Of a stretch of 64,000 nt of DNA, positions 12,601-25,600 are shown in pieces. A model generated the notes under the pieces. The model had not been told where the DNA came from. It ran no database searches and saw only the letters and a program-made list of their open reading frames with translations. The position numbers and the translations under genes were made by a program. Origin of the DNA: Neopestalotiopsis rosae (taxonomy: Eukaryota; Ascomycota; Sordariomycetes; Amphisphaeriales; Sporocadaceae); the NCBI GenBank assembly GCA_023078685.1, contig JALGAS010000004.1:992001-1056000 (forward strand), written 5' to 3'. Numbering within the stretch: position 1 is the stretch's first letter; the number at the start of each line of letters is the position of its first letter.

Positions 12601-14829
12601 AAGCCTTGAAACAATATCGCGGACTGCAGCATCAGGGGGCAATAGCTCAGTCCCCTTGGATTCTCCGGGAGTGGTCAGATCAGGTAGTGTAATGAAAGCT
12701 GCAAGCATCTGCTTTGGGCGATCTTCGCCGACCAGGATCTTGTCGACCACAAGATCTGCGTTGTCTGGTAGTTCTTGCTTGATCTTGGCCTCAATATGGC
12801 CAGCTTCTAAGCGGACGCCGTGGATTTTCTGGTATGCGTAAGTCACAATTCATGTACCATGATTCGATTGCTAGAGACTTACAATTTGCGTGTCGCGTCT
12901 TCCAATGAAGGCATATGAGCCATCTGTTTGCTGCTGAACAAGATCGCCCGTTCTGTACACTTTCTGGTTTGCACGCTCAGGGTATGCCTCCTTGAGCCAC
13001 TTCGGGGCGTCAATGAAAGCCTCGCGAGTCTTTTCTTCATTTTTGAGATATCCATTGGCGAGAACGTTTCCTTCAGCGATCAACTCGCCGACAGCTCCAA
13101 TGGGCAGAAGCCTCTCTGGATCGTTGCTCTGAGTCACCCAGAGGGCAGCGCCCATGTTCGTGCCAATGACACTTCCCTTATCACCGGGACTCTTGAGGGA
13201 GCTGCTTACACGAGACGTCGTCTCGGCGGGACCATAGGAGTTGATTAGGTGAACCTTTTCGCTCCACATGCTAATGAATTCGGCCGGCATGGCTTCGCCA
13301 CCGGTAACCAGTGTCTTGAGAGTTGGTACATTTTCCGGAGACAAGAACTGAGCCACAGTGGGCGTCATGGTACAATGGTTGACGGCCATTCGATTGATCA
13401 CGGCGGGTAGCTCGTTCATCTTCTCGTGATCTGAAGGGACACAGATTGTGCCACCAAAAGCAAGAGTAGTGAAAATATCGGTGATGCTGATATCGAAAGT
13501 GTACGCAGAGAATTGCAAGTGTCGAGTCTCTGCATCACAGAACTCTCGAGGCCCGTGAGCCAATGTGTTAGTGCACCAGGCACTGTGAGAACAGACTATG
13601 CCTTTTGGTTTGCCTGTAGAGCCACTGGTGAAGATCACGTAACCGGGATCTTGAGGAGTGACCGTGCTTGTAATGGGTCCGAGTGCGGGAAGTCCATCGA
13701 AGAACGCCATATCAAAGACGACGGCATCAAGACCATGGTCGTCAAATCGCTGTTTGTGATCAGGCGAGCAAACCACAAATGGGGCCTCACAAGCTTCAAG
13801 AAGGCCTGCTGTATCTTCCCACTGGTGAGCAGGGTCGAAGGGCACGAAAGCACCACCGCTCTTAATGATGGCAAGTAAGACGGGAATGACCAGAGGGTTC
13901 TTTTCGCTCATGAAGGGCACAATGGTGCCAGGCTTGACACCCTTGGCCGCCAGGAAGTGCGAGAACTTGTCGGCCATCTGGTCCAGCTCCTTGTAGGAAA
14001 TGGAAATACCCAAAGCGCAGATAGCTTCTGCATCAGGGCTTTGCTCGATACGAGTTTGTACCATGTTTTGCATCAAGTCATTAGCGGCTTGCGGGATATC
14101 CTTGTTCCATTCGCTGACCTGAGCAAGATCTTGAGCACTGATGGGGTTGATCTCGGCCAAAGATTTGATCATGCTGGAAGGTTCGCAGAGTTGCTGCAAA
14201 ACGTGTTCAAAAGTGCCGAGAATGCGTTGCATTTCAGTGCGATCCACGATCGTCTCGTCGTAGAAAGCCTGTGCCATGACACCAGTGCGGGTCAGAGTAC
14301 ACTCAACGTTTAGAGCACGATCAAGCTGAACGGATCCGGAACTCATGGCATCGCCACAGATAACAAGCTGGTTATCGAATTTGGTAGCATTGCGCATGTC
14401 AATACCGAGGTTGGCAATGTTGTCCAGAGTAAGTCCTTCGGAGCAAATCAGGGGAATCTCGCAAGCCTCAATCTCTTTCAGGCAGGCAGCGAGCGTCTGT
14501 TCTGGCTGCATACAGAAGCGAGAGGGTATAGCCGTGATAGAATCGTTGATTTCGGCTTCGTCGACCTCATTCATAACAGCCAAGCCGAATACAACATCCG
14601 CAGCATCGGAGTAGTAGACGTTGACGAGAGACCAGGCAAGTTGGATAAGAGTCTCGGCAGGGACCTTTGTGGTTCGCTTCTTGGGCAGAGCGATCTTACG
14701 TCGGAGGAGAGAGTCGGGAGCAGGTGCCGAAGACAAGTCGAGACGACGAGGAAAGGCAGGCGGCGGAGCGTCTTCCAGATACTTGCTCCAAGTAGCTGCC
14801 TGGGTCGAGTCGAAATTTGTGCCAGACAT
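688..14829 (-). CDS. Four-module non-ribosomal peptide synthetase with a terminal epimerase-like domain
   Basis: Predicted exons are complement(688..3039, 3093..8262, 8315..12828, 12883..14829), giving 4660 residues. The order read is half-C (about 10-240), A1-T1, C1-A2-T2, C2-A3-T3, C3-A4-T4, then an E-like domain (about 4170-4600). Adenylation cores of the SGSTGxPK type lie near 402, 1478, 2610 and 3696. Carrier serines sit near 824 (GGDS), 1901 (SGDS), 3038 (GGDS) and 4117 (GGDS). C1-C3 keep HHxxxDG (HHAVTDG at 1028, HHALYDG at 2154 and 3238). The last domain has HHLVVDLVSW at 4308, TVGWFT at 4455 and NYLG, which are epimerase motifs. The enzyme should assemble a tetrapeptide, by analogy with HTS1 and APS1, and one residue is likely a 2-amino fatty acid supplied by neighbouring genes. 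It has no TE, R or fungal CT domain. Multi-modular NRPS is certain; the product is inferred. Confidence 0.95.
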
Positions 14830-16789
14830 GATGATGATTATTGCTAGACAGATGAGTTAGTTTCAACTAATTGAATACTCGAGATTAGGAGAGCTACATA
14901 CTGTGGCAAACGCAGTTGGTATTTCGCGGTAACCAACCTGGATTATATGCTAAAGCTGCTCAGAGTCAGTAATGTTAGTACAAGTGTTGGTGTGTGGGTT
15001 GTTGTTAGTATTGGATAATCCAAGAAGCTTGATTTTGATCAATCTGTGATTCGTATGACGTGAAGGGAGTATTATCAAAAGAAACGGTTGTGAATGGTTC
15101 AAGCTTTCCCAGTATTCAAGAGGAGATGTTGCGTGATTGAAGTCTAATGTGGTCAGAAGTATAAGAGACCGAAGATGGAGAAAGGGAACGACTGGAAGAC
15201 GAATCAAGCTACAAAAAATAGCTACAAGAGAAAAAGCTACAATTCAGTTGAGATCGAGAAGGAGAATGTAGTGTTATCTATGTTGAACGCATATTCGAGT
15301 TAGAGTATGCCCCGGGGTGACCAAGGGGCCGTATCCGGCGATGGCTACTGTTCATCCTGCGAGAGGGTCATGGCGTGACAAGAAACACTAAGAGCGGATA
15401 TCACGATCAAGCCAGGCTCACTATGCCATCTATGCATCTATTCCTTCCGTCGGGCCCTTGAATGCCACATGGCATCGAGCGGGTCTGGAAACGTAGTTGT
15501 CGAGACTGTATGTGGTCCTAAAATTAGGTGAATTGGCAGAGAGATGGCAGAGCCAGAGCTAGCCAGGTACGGGGAAAGCGGCCGTGGTCGACGGGGACGA
15601 ATAGAAACAAGAGCTAGACTCGCTCACTTCACAGTAAGGCTGATGGGATCTCACCACTAGCTAGGTAAGCGTACCCAAGTAGCTAGCGTGTGGACATGTG
15701 GTCTGCATGATTTCGACGTCGATGTGTTATTCATGACGGTGGGCGCAGAAGATGATGGACTGCTGTGGTGGGCAAAATTCGGATGTGAGGGAATGCGGAC
15801 CAGAAGAGTGGTGGGGGAGGGCACGCGGCAACGGCCAGCCAAATTGGGTTGGCATTTCTGGGGTAGCAGCTGTGCCTCGACCTTGGGCGCTGCTTCCTGC
15901 TTACTATGTCCTTTTCTAACTACCAGCACCTGCCAGGGTTACCAGACCAATTGAGGTACAACGCATTTGCACAGAAATGGCAAAGGAATGTCAGTACCGC
16001 CTGTCTTTCCATGCTTGAAATATCTTTGACGTTCATTTACCCACCTGGACCCAGTAGGTATGCATTTGACAATTTAGAGGGCGCCGACGCGAAGCAGGTT
16101 GTTAGCGCATTAGCACTATACTTAATGGGGTTTCAGCACTTACTGATTCCAGCCATTGCAAGCTTACTCTCACCTGTCTTCTCGGTGCATTCGCAAGCAT
16201 CCAGGATCTACCGATTCTCGGTGGCAGTGGAATGATTCCGGAACATTATCAAGAAAGAAGACAAACCTATCTTAGTCGACCCACGAGCTAGTTGATACGC
16301 ATCTGTACCCTGGTAACAAAAGTTTAGAGGCTGGTTGTGCAGCGCAGGTACCATAGCTGGCAAAACCCACTGCTGATTAGTGCAGCGGCAGACCTGCTGA
16401 GTTCACTTTGCTTATTACCATGCCAGTAAGCCCAACCCTCAGCACTTATCCAGATGCGTAATGCATGGTGGGATGACCCAAAATTCGTCTTTCCAACCCG
16501 TCGTCTTTACGCATCATGTCAACTGTTGTCAATAGCGGTAAAACTTTCTAGATTCACTTTGAAGATATAATTTGTGATTCAAGTAGATGCTGCTCAGAAA
16601 AGCGATGAGTATGGTAAGAAGTAATTGACACACAAGGAAAATGAAGCAAAAGGAATAAGGAAATAAGGAAATAGAACGCCGGAATCAAAACCAGAAAGAA
16701 ATTCGCGCCAATGCTGTCCTTGATATAAACCCAAATATGTCAAACCCCATTTTGAAAAGGAAAAGAAACAAAGATGATGTCCAAACGCC
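14830..16789. other. NRPS promoter region and FAS beta 3' flank
   Basis: The gap separates the NRPS start from the end of the FAS beta gene; both genes run on the minus strand. The NRPS-proximal part (about 14830-15300) is A/T-rich and contains the TGACGTGA box. The remaining open frames (for example 15688-15954 and 15906-16235) show no recognisable domain, and I see no further gene. Confidence 0.6.
15056..15063 (+). promoter_or_regulatory. Api-box-like element TGACGTGA upstream of the NRPS
   Basis: An exact TGACGTGA lies 227 bases upstream of the NRPS start codon. From memory, this eight-base motif was reported as the Api-box shared by promoters of the Fusarium apicidin F cluster and proposed as the target of its bANK regulator. 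A bANK gene is present at 26522-27813, so binding is plausible. One eight-base match can also arise by chance. Confidence 0.5.
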
Positions 16790-19700
16790 TTAGGCAACAA
16801 CGGCCCTCTGCCTCTGAGCCCTCGCCATCCAGTCATCCCAGTTCTCAAGGACGGCCCGGACGCGCTCCGACTTTGTAATCTCGAGCACGCTCTCAAAGTA
16901 AGGCCGGTCGATGGCGAAGGGAGTACCCGTGACGTTGGGCACGTACTTGCCGACGAGGCGCTCGGGCCGCAGGCGCGCCGCGTCGAGGCTGTCGAGGAGT
17001 ACGCGCCGGAACGCCTCCATGCGCGGGCGCAGGAAGGAGCTGTGAAAGGGCACGTCGACGCCGGCCAGGGGCACCGTGGCGGCACCGCGCTCGAGCACCA
17101 CGTCCTGCGGGACCACGGCGTCGTAGGAGGGGGCCCGACGCGCTATCAGGGCCAGGGATTGCTCCGTGGGCTGTGTGAATGACGGCAGAGCCTTGATGTC
17201 GTCGCAGACCTTTTGCAGCAGGTCCAGGGCCCGTAGCTCGCCGGCGCAGACGTACTGGCCGTTGCGGATGTTTAGGTTTACAATCTCGACAAAGAGGCCA
17301 GTCTTGGATTGTATGTTGACAATGAGCTCGCGAAGGGCCGAGTCGGTCAATTCTGAAGACAAAGAAGGTTAATATTATTGTAGATTAGTTTGAAGGTGTC
17401 AGATGGGAAACTTACCTCTTCTCACTCGGCTCGGATCTACAGCTACCATAGAGAATGCACTGCGTCCCTTGCTATCACGTTCCACCGCTCCTTGCATGGT
17501 CATACCACGACAAAATACAACGTGGAGAAGGTTCTCAAACGGCATAAAGTCAACGATAGATGCAAGAGCAGAGTACTCTCCCAGTGAGTGACCAGCGAAT
17601 TGGCAGTCGCTGTCGACGACACCACTTGTTTGCATATCCTTGAAGGCAGCCATCTCCATAATAGTGAGCGCGGGCTGCGCAAACTGGGTGGCGAACAGCA
17701 AGCCCTTGGGAGACGAGTGCATAAAGGAAGTCGAGTGCTCAGTGATGCTGGGGAAGATGGGCCGACGCTCGGGCTTGCCGTGCTTGGTGGCGGCCGGCGT
17801 CTCGTAATACATGGACAGATAGTTTTGTCGCAGCATCCGTCCCTTGACACCACCGAAATGCACCTTGATCTCCTTGGGGTTATTGCGCACAATGTCGAGT
17901 ATGCTGAGGCCGAACTGGGCAATGAAGTAGGCGTCTGCCTTGTCCCATATGGCCTTGGCAACGGGGGATGAGGCGTACAAGTCCATGCCCATCCCCTTCT
18001 CCTGGGATCCCTGTCCAGTAAAGACAACCGTGGTTGAAGGCTGAGCGATCAGGGTCGTGCCGGTCAAGACCCTTTCGCCGCTGTGCTGCCTGCTGACGGT
18101 AATGTCGTAGGATTTCAGACCGTTTTGCATGCCAGAGTGACGGAGACTCACTTCCAAAGTATCGTTGGGCAGGACCATGCCGACGAAGGATACGTCGTAT
18201 TTTCTAATACGACGCGGATTTCCTCCAGCAGTGTACTTCTCGACTTCCTGGCGGACAGCAGCGGAACAATACATACCATGAGTAATAGTACCGGGCAGAT
18301 CGACGAGCTGTGCAAACAGCGGCGACGTGTGAATGGGGTTGAAGTCTCCAGAGGCCCTGGAATAGGCCTCGTTGGAGGCTGGAATGCGAATCTCACTGAC
18401 ATGAGCTGGAGCTTCCGGTGCTGCTCCACTTAGCTTGTGCCTTTGCTGCGCATCAACAACTCTTCCCCGACGGGACAGGTACGAAATCACAGCATTGTTG
18501 CGCGACTCCCCTGCATGGTGCTTGACGAAGCCAACGCGCGTCAGCTCACCCGCCTCGGACCTCACAAAGACCTTGCCAGAAGTGTCGACGCTCTTGTACG
18601 TGGACTTGGTGTCCCACCTGGTGAATGTCTGCAGGTGGAACTCCAAGGTCAGGTCGGTAAGGTTCATGTAGTCCAGCTTGCTGTTGTCGTCCAGGATAAA
18701 CCACTTCTTGGATGCTAGCACGCCAACGTCGGCCTCGGAGGACATTTGCAGCTCATAGGGAGTCTCAACCTTGCGGGCAAAGGTGGAAGAAAAGTCGTCG
18801 TAGCTGCCTCGGAACAAGAATCGCGAATGAACAGTCAGGACCAGCGGCCCACTCGATCCACGGCGCAGTTCGCAAGCAACCTCGACGACCTTTCCAGAGT
18901 CCTCAATTGTGATGGAACTCACGAAAGCACGGGTTGCAATGTGCTCACCCATCTTGAGTGGCTCGATGTTGCCGTTGGCAGTATAAGCATTCGAGAGATG
19001 CACAAGATTGAGAACGTCACCTTGGATAGGGTCTTGCAGGAGCGCCTTGCAGATTGGGCTCCAAGATGCGACAATGGCAAAGTCCATGGGAACCCTTTCC
19101 TCGCGGTGCATTTTGGAGTATCCAATTGCACGATTGAACGCCTTGACCCTGGACTCATTAACAATAAAGCTGTCGTCAAAAACCGCGGCATCGTGCGAAG
19201 ATCGCGACTTGTCCACAGACGTAGCACCGCTCTGCCACAGTTGGCGGTACATGGTGCAGATGCGCTCGTTGCGATCTTCCATCACCTCCCAGATGGGAGC
19301 ATAGCTGGTCTGGGGTCGGTACTCGAACCTGAGCGCCATGGTGACTGGCTTGTTTTCACTAGTGACGTAGGTAAACGGAAGGACCTGTAGTTGCTTGTCA
19401 ACCTTGGAGACTAGCAGAATAATCTTGTCGTCGGCAAACAAAGAGACAGAGTTGGCCTTGACCGCAATCGCGTCCACCTTTAGAGTCGAGAAGAGCTTGC
19501 GGATCGGGTTCTCGATCAAATCATGGCCCCGCACAACAAAGCGTGAATTGAAGAGGGCCGATGCCCAAGTAGACTGTTTGCACAGTATATCGTGAACCTC
19601 AGAACCCGTCAGCAGAGAAGTATCCATTGACCCCTCCGGCACCTGATGCATAGTGACATCAGCAGCAGCATCGCTTTGTAGCGAGTCCTCAAAGGGAATA

Positions 19701-22655
19701 GCATTGTCGACTGATGCATTGTACAAATGATCGATTACACCATTGTTGATACCGTTGAGAACATCAGCAACTGGTTCATCAACTTTGCGAACCTGGCGAG
19801 TGGCAACTGGGCCATGTAGGATAAAAGTTCGACCAGCATCTTGATCAATGACCGACTCAAGGTCTTCAGATTGCCAGAGCGAGTCCTTCTTGAACCACGT
19901 CTCGAAATGTTCGTCCAAAGCCGGAATGAAGGGAACAGGCTTTTGTCCAGGACGCCTGCACAATTGAGTGAAGAAGTCAACATCCTCAGCTGAGATCAGT
20001 GTGCTCGATGCCGCAGGAAGAGATCTGATGATCGCATTGGTCGTAGCGACTGGGCTCACTCGAAGCTCGGCGGTGGGAATGAGGGAAGCGTCAGCGTCCA
20101 TGGTAGAGAACCGCTCTTCCATGCGGACCAGGATTTCTGTCACGAAGCGCATGTAGGTCTCATCAATCCAGCGGCGGCCTCCCACAGTCATTAGGTTTAG
20201 AAGCCTTTGAGCGACCTCCGAATATGTCATTTGTGCAATGTCGCAGACAGTGCCATCGGCTTTACGTCCAAACCAGGGACGTTGAAAGTCTGCATTGAGC
20301 TTGGCAATAATGTGGTCCTTCTTGGCGTTCAATACTGGAACTCGCTTTTTCTTGTCGAGGGAGAACACAGTCTTGTCCATCTCATTCCAGAATAGAGCGC
20401 CGCGGGTGGCGACGACATGGATCGGCTCACCCATCTCGCTGACGACTGAGATAATTCCGCCAGTTGATCCCTTGTAAGTGCCCTAATAATATCCAAGAGT
20501 CAGTACTATGAGTATTCCAATGATCAAAAGCGACACTTACCTCCCACTTCTTGTCATCCACTCCTGCAGCAGCAACAATGGCAGCCTTGGCCCCAGGAGA
20601 TGTCTTGGCCTCAGCGCAAGCCATGACTCTACTACCGAACATGGCACCGTCAAATGGCATTAGAGCCTTCCGACCGTGAGCCAAGCTCCACTTGCCGGTC
20701 AGATATTGAACCACATCCTCTGCGCAGCCAAATCCAGAACCGGCAACGAGGGAAATATTGTTGCACGCTCTGATCTCTGCGTACGTCTCAAGGATCGGGG
20801 CGTGGAAGTCTTCGGCGCTGTGGTGTCCACCGCCACGCCCGCCGGTCCACTGCAGCAAGACCGGGAAGGTGGGGTTGCGCTTTGCGATCTCGACAACCTG
20901 GCGGATCGACGCCGTGGAGCCGGGCTTGAAGGAGATGTGCTCCAGCCCGAGCGTGGTGATGTACTCGGTGGCCACGTCGGGGGACGGAACACCGCCGCCG
21001 ACGGTCATGCCGGTCAGGGGAAAGCCCTCGGCGCGGAGCTGGCGAATGAACGGAATCTGCCAGGCAATGGCCTTGGGGCTCACGTAGATGACGTTGATGG
21101 TGATGCCGCGCCCGGCAGGCATCAAGTCACGGAGCGTGTACAAGGCTTTTCGTAGAGAATCGGCATTGTGATAGCCGCCGGCGGCAAACTCGACGTGATA
21201 GCCGGCGTGCATGACGGCCGCCACAAACTCGGGGTGGACGGTAGTCGGGGTCATGCCGGCGACGAAGAAAGGTGGAAGCCCTAGGAGCCGGCTGAGCTTG
21301 GAAGCCACCATTCTGCCGGACGAAGTATCGACCAAAGATACCGGTTGGTTCTCTGACCACTTGGAAGTCCAGACGACTTCATCCTCGTTCTGGGTAAGCA
21401 GCTCATGGATTGATCCAAGCTCAGAACTATTGCCTTTCTCCGTCTTACCGGCTATGATGGTCCGCGCGCCCGAACCCATCACATTTCGATGTGTCAGGGC
21501 CCCTACGCCGGCTGTAGCACCGGGTCCGAAGTCAATGATATGCGTAGCTCCGTCGAGGTTGATATCGGCCCAGTTTACAATCGATGATGTGATCAGTCTT
21601 ATCAGCACTGGTACAAGATTATCGTTTCCATTGGTTGTGGAACCTCCCGTCGACACGAGCGAACCATTATCGAGCATCTTGTTTACTGGAATCTTGAGAT
21701 CCGTGGACTTGATGTTGATGCCGCTCAGATCAGAGTCGATCAGTGCAACAGCAGCATCTAGGAGCTGGCAATGGCAGGGAATTGTGATGGGGAGGAAGCG
21801 AAAGTTTGGCGACGGCTTTCGCTGCGAGAAAGGGATACGGGCTTGAGATTGGCCTTCTTTGGCAGCTCCTGCCCGCATCGACTGGATCAACGCAGCAAGT
21901 GTGCGGACCGGGCCGCTGACCACAAAGTTTGACACGGAGTTGACCAGGCTGATATGAGCATGATTGGCATCTGGTATCGATTGGTTGAGCGTGTTGAGAC
22001 TCGCTTCCAGGTACCGTTGGGTAATGTTGGAGATGGACAACATGGGCGTGGGACTTCCGTGTCCGTCCGCCTCGAGTTGTTCTGTCTTTTCTTCCGGCAA
22101 GGCATCCTGGCTGAAAGCCTGTTGTGATCGTGCTCCTATCCAGAAGAGAATCGTCACTGCCTTGATGGCAGCGGCAAAGTATTCTGGCCAGCTTGACGCT
22201 GTAGACACGGCTGCCGCTACCACAACGCCCTGCGAGTGTCCGGCAAGGGCCTCAAATAGTGCCGGGAAGTCCCTTGGGCTTACATCAAGGTCGATACATA
22301 TCGCCTTCACGTGTGCTAGCTGCAGGAGACCAATTAATGGGAAGCTGAGAGGAGCTGTAATGAGATAATCAGCCGACGGGGTCGACTCCGGGTCTTCTAG
22401 CCACCGCATGACGTCGAGGCCCTCCGGGTACTGCTCTGAAACTCGAGTGTCTTGTGACAAGACTTGCAGGGTATGGCTTAGAGGTTCGATCAAGTCACGG
22501 ATGGCTGTTTCGTGAGATGAAAAAATGGTTCGAATTTCTTCGAAATAATTCTTGTTGTTCCCTTGGCCGCCAAACATGCCATGTATTTGAGCTCTCCCAT
22601 CCGCCTGAGCCCGCAGGAGGGCGGAGGTACGCTTTTGAACCGCGAAATGTACCAT
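16790..22655 (-). CDS. Fungal-type fatty acid synthase beta subunit (TOXC-like)
   Basis: Predicted exons are complement(16790..17352, 17416..20482, 20541..22655), giving 1914 residues, slightly short of the roughly 2050 of primary-metabolism FAS1. Domain order is as in yeast Fas1. The N-terminal acetyltransferase has GHSQG near residue 139. The enoyl reductase follows, with LPPFFVAGMTP near 460 and a GGRGGGHHS motif. The dehydratase hot-dog motif FNPIHTSP with LPGTITHGM is near 1419, and the malonyl/palmitoyl transferase has GHSLGE near 1670. All visible catalytic motifs are intact. The start at 22655 (MVHFAVQK) is preferred over an in-frame ATG 69 bases upstream because the upstream segment looks like untranslated leader. 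The subunit should pair with the alpha subunit at 43752-49152 to make a medium-chain acyl precursor, as TOXC does for HC-toxin. A dedicated role rather than primary metabolism is inferred from the location. Confidence 0.93.
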
Positions 22656-25600
22656 GGTGTCAAGTAGTTGGGATAAAGGAAGAAAAGGAGAAAGTAGAAA
22701 AATGATACAACTCAAAAGAAACAAAACCCAACAACACCTTGAAAGGAAATCGCCACAAAGTGAAGCCTGAATGTGATATGACCGATAATTTAAAGATCGA
22801 CCTGTGCTCGTCGCACGAGTGTTCTCAATCGAAAAGATGTAGAAGATGATGAGACTGACAATGTTTCGAATTTAGAGTTGTGAGTTTGTCTGCATCGACC
22901 AAGTCTTGTTCTAGTATAAGCCAAGGAAAGGTTGAAGATGTTCTCCTGGAAGTGAGTGTCTGAATGTGTCTGGAACTATTCTCAGAGTGAAGGCACAAGA
23001 AGCTAGATGTATTGACAGATACATGCGCTCTCTCACAAGCAGAGTGACGCATTCATCACGATAGTTCCCCGAATTTACTGTCACAATGTGGTCTCGAATG
23101 TTCAACACAGAGTAAAGACTCTTTGCATACTGTTCTGCGGCGGGACTATGCGTTCGTGAACCTCGAACAGTAATGCATATGCTTATCAGGCATACAGTCT
23201 CGCCTATACCAGTATGTCTCGTTGTGTTGAACTTGACTAGTTCATGCATCTCAATGAGGCGAACGTGTCGACACTTTCGGGAGGCATAGACCATAGCTGA
23301 TAGTAAGACGGTCTGTATCCATCGACTTGGGCAGTAGACCATCGTGAATAATTGTAGCGATCGGGGCTATACCAAGTTCCACCATCACCCGGGTCAAACT
23401 TTTAGTACCCAGTAAGGTCGTGTCCGGTACAGATAGCCTCGATGGTCTCTATTTCAAAATTCGCCACCTATGACCCGTCATTGTTCAGGGTAGTCTTTAC
23501 TGCTCAATGAAAGCCTCACTTTCGGAGCGACTGATGTCCATGAAGACAGTAAGCTACGGGACGTCTCATTGGATAACCTTCAATCATCGTAGCTCTGTTC
23601 AAGACAATGTGAAAGTCGGAAGCTCCGTAAACGACCACTAGCATTGGCTACCTGGCTTCGAATATGGATATTCTATAGTTACTACAAGAATAAGCCCACG
23701 AGCCGGACCGCGAGTTGTTGTAAAAACAACAATGAGGCTGTCGGCTTACGATAAGCTTGTATCCGAGGCGACCTGACCATCTTGTCATCGTCATTGAAGC
23801 AAGTCGCGTGCCACGGCTCCAGGTTTGCGCATAGTCGCACTATCTCCCCCTTGGCTATGGTGTATAGTAAGACAAGCCACGGGTGGGCGGCCGCTCCGTC
23901 CCGGGGGAAACACTGTCTTCCCTGGCTGGCATGCGGCTCTTCAGCTTCTGCTCCTACTGCTTCTTCTTCGACCAACTCTTCTAGAAGACAGGAAATTCTG
24001 CGGCACAGCCTTAAGCTGAGTTCAAGACTGACAGATGAGGCTGGCTGTATGAGACCTACCTTGGTCAGCAATCGATGTGGTGGTACAGAGATCGTGAAAT
24101 GCAGTTTCAAAAATAGGCGACGGGTGGGGTAAAGGTGGGAAGCTTATCGTAGACAGCGCATGTAACGTACTGGGAGGGTTTCCCGGATTACTGGTCTGGG
24201 TGTGTCATTTTCGATGTGCACTTATTCACAGCTTCCATGGTGTTGCGGGCTACTTAATCAACAGAATTCAATGATTGCTTGGTTGATTAAAGCAGAAGCT
24301 CATGAGGCATTTCTCTCTACCTCTCGAATTTGTTCTATTTGTTTGTGTGTGTGGCAGCAGGTGCTGACCAACTCTTGCGGTGCCGTTTCTGTAGTAGCCT
24401 ACTACCCCCCATCTTGCACTATTTCGTAGGTGCAAGGTCTGTCCTGTAGCTAATGCTTGAATTGTCACACCGGTATAACGAACGTCTCGGTAACGTTTTC
24501 CCAGATGCATTTCAATTGCCAACGGACGCCACGAATCTTTGAGACACTGAGCTCTTTTCGCTCTGCTGCATGATTGGTGATATTTCGTTCTTGTTGTTCT
24601 TCCTTGACAGCGTATCGTTAGTTTTCTGATCCCCCGAGTTGGCTTACTACAGGGGTTCTAACCTAGTGCTCTCGCGCAAGGACCTGGCCGCCAAGCCGGA
24701 AGAGGTACACGGGGGTTGTGTGGGTTCGTGGGGTCGGCGGATCGGATCCCCTTCCAGGGTCACTGATCCCAGTAATTTAGGGCGCCTATTCATAGGTCAA
24801 TTAGCGTACTGAAAAGGCGTCCAAAGCTGCAGGCGTGATGGGTTGGGCTGGGTACATACGCGGTCTGTACATTCGACCGTTGTAATCAGAGCAAGGAAGG
24901 ACTGGTAGAGATGAGAGGCCCGCAGGTAGAAATCGCTCATAATTTGCTGGAATCCATGGTTCCGCGAAAGTAGCTCTTGATTATCTTGAAAAGTCAAGAG
25001 TTGCTTGGGCGTGATATCGTTTGGAAATCAAGGGACATTGCTGATGATACAATGTGTATGTAATCAGTCCCTAGGTACTGAAGGTCAGTAGGTATGTAGA
25101 TGGGTTTTCTTATGTAAGAGCAGGGTCCATTATGAAAGCCAGAACGCCGCGCTTTGTCTCGAAAGCAGCCGAGCAACTCCGTAAGCAACCTATATCTGGT
25201 CGGCGACTTACGAATGGATCATTTGTTGTGGGCTAGCCCACCCATTGGAGGGGACAAAAGCTAGACTCGCTGCAGACGGCATTGTGACTATTCCTCATTA
25301 CCATGGACCCAGTATCGTGCATGGTGAAATCGTGCTTGGACAGATACCTGCCTTCGCCGCACACGATCCCTCCGCCACTTATTTGCTTGAGGGGGTGGGA
25401 GCCTGGAAGGTCCCGCTCGCAGCCAGCCTCGAGGGATTTGCTCGAGATCAGAGACCGCTACCGCTATGTTTCACACGCCTGCGGTGGATTGTGCAGCGGA
25501 CCCTGAGATCCAGATTGTAGAATCCAGACCAGATCATTGCAGACGTCCCCTAAAAGTTGAGGACCCCCAACATAACGTTGATATATTGTTTCTCCTCGTT

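Noticed and set aside
18746..19390. 214-codon plus-strand frame
   Set aside because: Antisense to the FAS beta central exon.
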